Shown here one piece after another: positions 15,475-17,283 of a DNA stretch of 17,283 nt (position 1 is the stretch's first letter; each line of letters begins with the position of its first letter). The notes under the pieces are model-generated. The model made no database searches. It was not told the DNA's origin and saw only the letters and a program-made list of their open reading frames with translations. Source of the DNA: Xanthobacteraceae bacterium (GTDB lineage Bacteria > Pseudomonadota > Alphaproteobacteria > Rhizobiales > Xanthobacteraceae). The stretch spans positions 1 through 17,283 of the forward strand of contig JASHVC010000009.1 in assembly GCA_030039655.1 (NCBI GenBank), in the 5' to 3' direction. The translations under genes and the position numbers were made by a program.

Positions 15475-16467
15475 TTACGCCGCCGATTTGGCTTTTTCCA
15501 TAAAGTCTGGCCGCAGCGCCTTGCTCCAGTCCGGAACGGCATTGATGGTCTTGGCCTGCAGGAGGATATCCGCCTGCTTCTGCATGTAGGCCTTGAGGTC
15601 GGGAAACCCGGGGTTGACTTCGACACGCGAGAGCGCGGTAGCGAATACGTCCGACGCCATCTTGTAGCCCTTGCTGGCATAGAACGCGTAGATCACGTCG
15701 TCGACTTTCTTGCGGTCGTCCTTGAAGTCGTGCCCGGCAGCGAGCCACGCCTTCAGGTAAGCGACGACGGTATCGGGCCGCTTCTCCACCATTTCGGCCG
15801 TGGCCGCCATGAACACCGGCATCGGGTCGGCGCTGTAAAAGTCCAGAAGGTCGCTGCCGATGCCGTCGGCGACCGCGATCACATTGTAGGGTTCGACATT
15901 CACCATGGCGTCGACCGTCTTGGCGGCGAGCGCGGCGACCATGTTGTTGATGTCCATGCGGACTTCTTGGTAATCGCCCTTTTGCAGGCCGTGCTGCGGC
16001 ATGATCAGGTCCACGAAGTCGTTGCCTACCGACGAGCCAGTGAGGTTGGCGATGCGTTTGCCGCGCAATTGGTCGACTGAGGTAATGTTTAGGTCCTTGC
16101 GCGTGGTGATGCGCGCCGTCTTGCCGACGTTCTCGATCACCGCGATGGCGACCAGACCACCTTTGACGTTGCCGATGATGAAGGAGGGTCCCGCATAGGT
16201 GCCGAGATCCACCTGGCCCGCGACCATCTGCTGCATGGTGACGTTGCCCGAAGACACGGCGAATTCCTCGACCGCGAGACCGTGCTTCTCCAGATAGCCG
16301 GATTTGATCAGATAATATGTCGGCATGCCCCAGATATTGGTCTGGTAGCCTTGGCGGATCGTCTCGGCGGCGCCAGCGCGGCGAGTCGCACCAAGCCCTA
16401 GAGAGAGCGCGCTCGCGGCGGACGCGGCCAGGATTTGGCGTCGCGTGATTGCGGAATGCTTGGTCAT
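15475..16467 (-). CDS. Tat-exported NMT1/SsuA-like ABC solute-binding protein
   Basis: The frame reaches 16578, but the ATG at 16467 is chosen: GGGAGG lies about 6 bases upstream, and the protein then starts with a twin-arginine leader (ITRRQILAAS, hydrophobic 12-26, cut near AGA at 31-34). The 330-residue protein shows the binding-protein pattern WGMPTYYLIKSGYLEKHGL, then VAGQVDLGTYAGPSF, DQLRGKRIANLTGSSVGND and AKTVDAMVNVEPYNVIA. It belongs to the nitrate/sulfonate/taurine/pyrimidine-precursor family and should bind a small ligand in the periplasm. It follows the ATPase gene by 40 bases, so they are partners. A permease gene is expected beyond the right edge. The leader is a clear contrast to the signal-less relative at 645-1607. 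The ligand cannot be assigned. Confidence 0.93.
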   Translation of the reverse strand: MTKHSAITRRQILAASAASALSLGLGATRRAGAAETIRQGYQTNIWGMPTYYLIKSGYLEKHGLAVEEFAVSSGNVTMQQMVAGQVDLGTYAGPSFIIGNVKGGLVAIAVIENVGKTARITTRKDLNITSVDQLRGKRIANLTGSSVGNDFVDLIMPQHGLQKGDYQEVRMDINNMVAALAAKTVDAMVNVEPYNVIAVADGIGSDLLDFYSADPMPVFMAATAEMVEKRPDTVVAYLKAWLAAGHDFKDDRKKVDDVIYAFYASKGYKMASDVFATALSRVEVNPGFPDLKAYMQKQADILLQAKTINAVPDWSKALRPDFMEKAKSAA

Positions 16468-16507
16468 CGTTGTCCTCCCATTGCGGCCGCGCTTTCGCGC
16501 CTCGGCA

Positions 16508-17272
16508 TCATGATACAGACCGCGTCTCCTGGCCGAGCAGGCGCAGCAGCTCTTTCTGATAATCGAGAAATTCGACACTCAGCGGATCGCGCGGCCGCGG
16601 CAATTGGATCGGCACCTCGGTCTTCACCTTGCCAGGATGTGGGGTCATCACCACCACCCGGTCGGCGAGATAGACCGCTTCGGCGACATTATGAGTCACG
16701 TAGATCACCGTCTTCTGTGTCGTGCGCCATACCTCGGCCAGAAGCCGCTGCATATCGTCCCGGGTCAAGGCATCGAGCGCCGCGAAAGGTTCGTCCATCA
16801 ACAGCACCGCAGGATTGTAGGCAAGCGCGCGGGCGATCGCGACTCGTTGCTGCATGCCGCCGGAGAGATGGTGCGGGTAGGAGCGGGCGAATTTCTCCAG
16901 CTTGACCAGGCGCAACTGTTCGAGCGCGGTGGTTTCGCGCTCGGCCTTCGCCACGCCTTTCATTTCTAGGCCGAAAGCCACGTTGCCCAGGGCCGTACGC
17001 CAGGGAAAAAGCTGGGCAAAGTCTTGAAACACGATGCCGCGGTCCATGCCGTAACCGCGGACCGGCTGGCCGCCGATGCGGATTTCACCGGCAGTCGGCA
17101 TCAGGAAACCTGCGATGATATTCAGCAGCGTTGATTTGCCGCAGCCGCTCGGCCCAACAATGCAGAGGAATTCCGATGCCTCCATGCTGAAGCTCACACC
17201 GCTGACGCCCGGCACGGTGCCGCCCGGGGTGTCGTAAATCAGTGAGATGTCGTGCGCTTCGATGTGAGCCAT
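16508..17272 (-). CDS. ABC transporter ATP-binding protein (SsuB/TauB/NrtD type)
   Basis: The complete 254-residue ATPase has all motifs: Walker A GPSGCGKST (residues 40-48), Q-loop QDFAQLFPW (83-91), signature LSGGMQQR (136-143), Walker B VLLMDEPF with the D-loop (156-168) and the switch His194 in YVTHNVAEA. The FPWRTALGNVAFGLE segment after the Q-loop is typical of the nitrate/sulfonate/taurine import subfamily, matching the family of the binding protein encoded next. It couples ATP hydrolysis to uptake through an inner-membrane permease not seen here. The start at 17272 lies 11 bases from the window edge, with a weak GGA upstream. It is the first visible gene of the leftward operon. Confidence 0.95.
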   Translation of the reverse strand: MAHIEAHDISLIYDTPGGTVPGVSGVSFSMEASEFLCIVGPSGCGKSTLLNIIAGFLMPTAGEIRIGGQPVRGYGMDRGIVFQDFAQLFPWRTALGNVAFGLEMKGVAKAERETTALEQLRLVKLEKFARSYPHHLSGGMQQRVAIARALAYNPAVLLMDEPFAALDALTRDDMQRLLAEVWRTTQKTVIYVTHNVAEAVYLADRVVVMTPHPGKVKTEVPIQLPRPRDPLSVEFLDYQKELLRLLGQETRSVS

Positions 17273-17283
17273 CGCTGTCCGAT

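Noticed and set aside
16468..16578. Upstream extension of the binding-protein gene by 37 codons
   Set aside because: It would bury the twin-arginine leader and overlap the end of the ATPase gene. The ATG at 16467 has a strong ribosome binding site.

Overview
The window looks like chromosome from a GC-rich alphaproteobacterium of the Bradyrhizobium/Rhodopseudomonas group (Rhizobiales). This is inferred from the high GC content, the style of the ABC-transport and two-component genes, and a branched palindrome at 13426-13531 whose outer arm (CCTCAGGATGACGG) is a repeat I associate with these genomes. No rRNA, tRNA, CRISPR array, intact insertion sequence or phage gene was seen.

Layout, left to right. 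(1) 3-620 (+) is the C-terminal part of a membrane protein resembling a family 39 glycosyltransferase, cut by the window edge. It converges with 645-1607 (-), an NMT1/SsuA-like solute-binding protein with a strong ribosome binding site but no signal peptide. (2) 2295-4292 holds two convergent genes for exported coiled-coil proteins. The minus-strand one carries an Ala/Gln-rich tract and an Arg-Pro-Asp-Glu-His repeat. (3) 5078-5980 (-) is an exported dienelactone-hydrolase-like enzyme. (4) 6277-8966 (-) is a two-gene signalling operon: a Cache/PAS HisKA_3 histidine kinase and a NarL/FixJ-type regulator, with GTGA stop/start overlap. (5) 9753-11134 (+) is a lower-GC pair: a Flp pilin gene that appears frameshifted, then an acyltransferase-3 membrane protein. 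(6) 11239-11877 (-) is a second exported coiled-coil protein whose 82-residue domain is an ungapped, 50 percent identical match to that of the 3342-4292 protein. (7) 12381-17272 is a minus-strand gene train: ABC ATPase, Tat-exported binding protein, MntA-like nucleotidyltransferase antitoxin, HepT-like toxin, LVIVD-repeat propeller protein and a CobW-family GTPase. The junctions are tight down to the LVIVD gene. The palindrome separates that gene from cobW.

How the genes work together. The right-hand block looks like an uptake operon (the permease is probably just beyond the right edge) into which a HepT/MntA toxin-antitoxin pair has been placed, followed by a propeller protein and a metallochaperone-type GTPase. 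The centre looks like an envelope or surface region: exported coiled-coil proteins, an exported hydrolase, a membrane sensor kinase, a pilin and an acyltransferase. Whether the coiled-coil proteins, the kinase and the hydrolase form one functional unit cannot be decided from sequence alone. The most unusual items are the two related coiled-coil proteins, the broken pilin, the signal-less binding protein and the toxin-antitoxin pair inside the transport operon.
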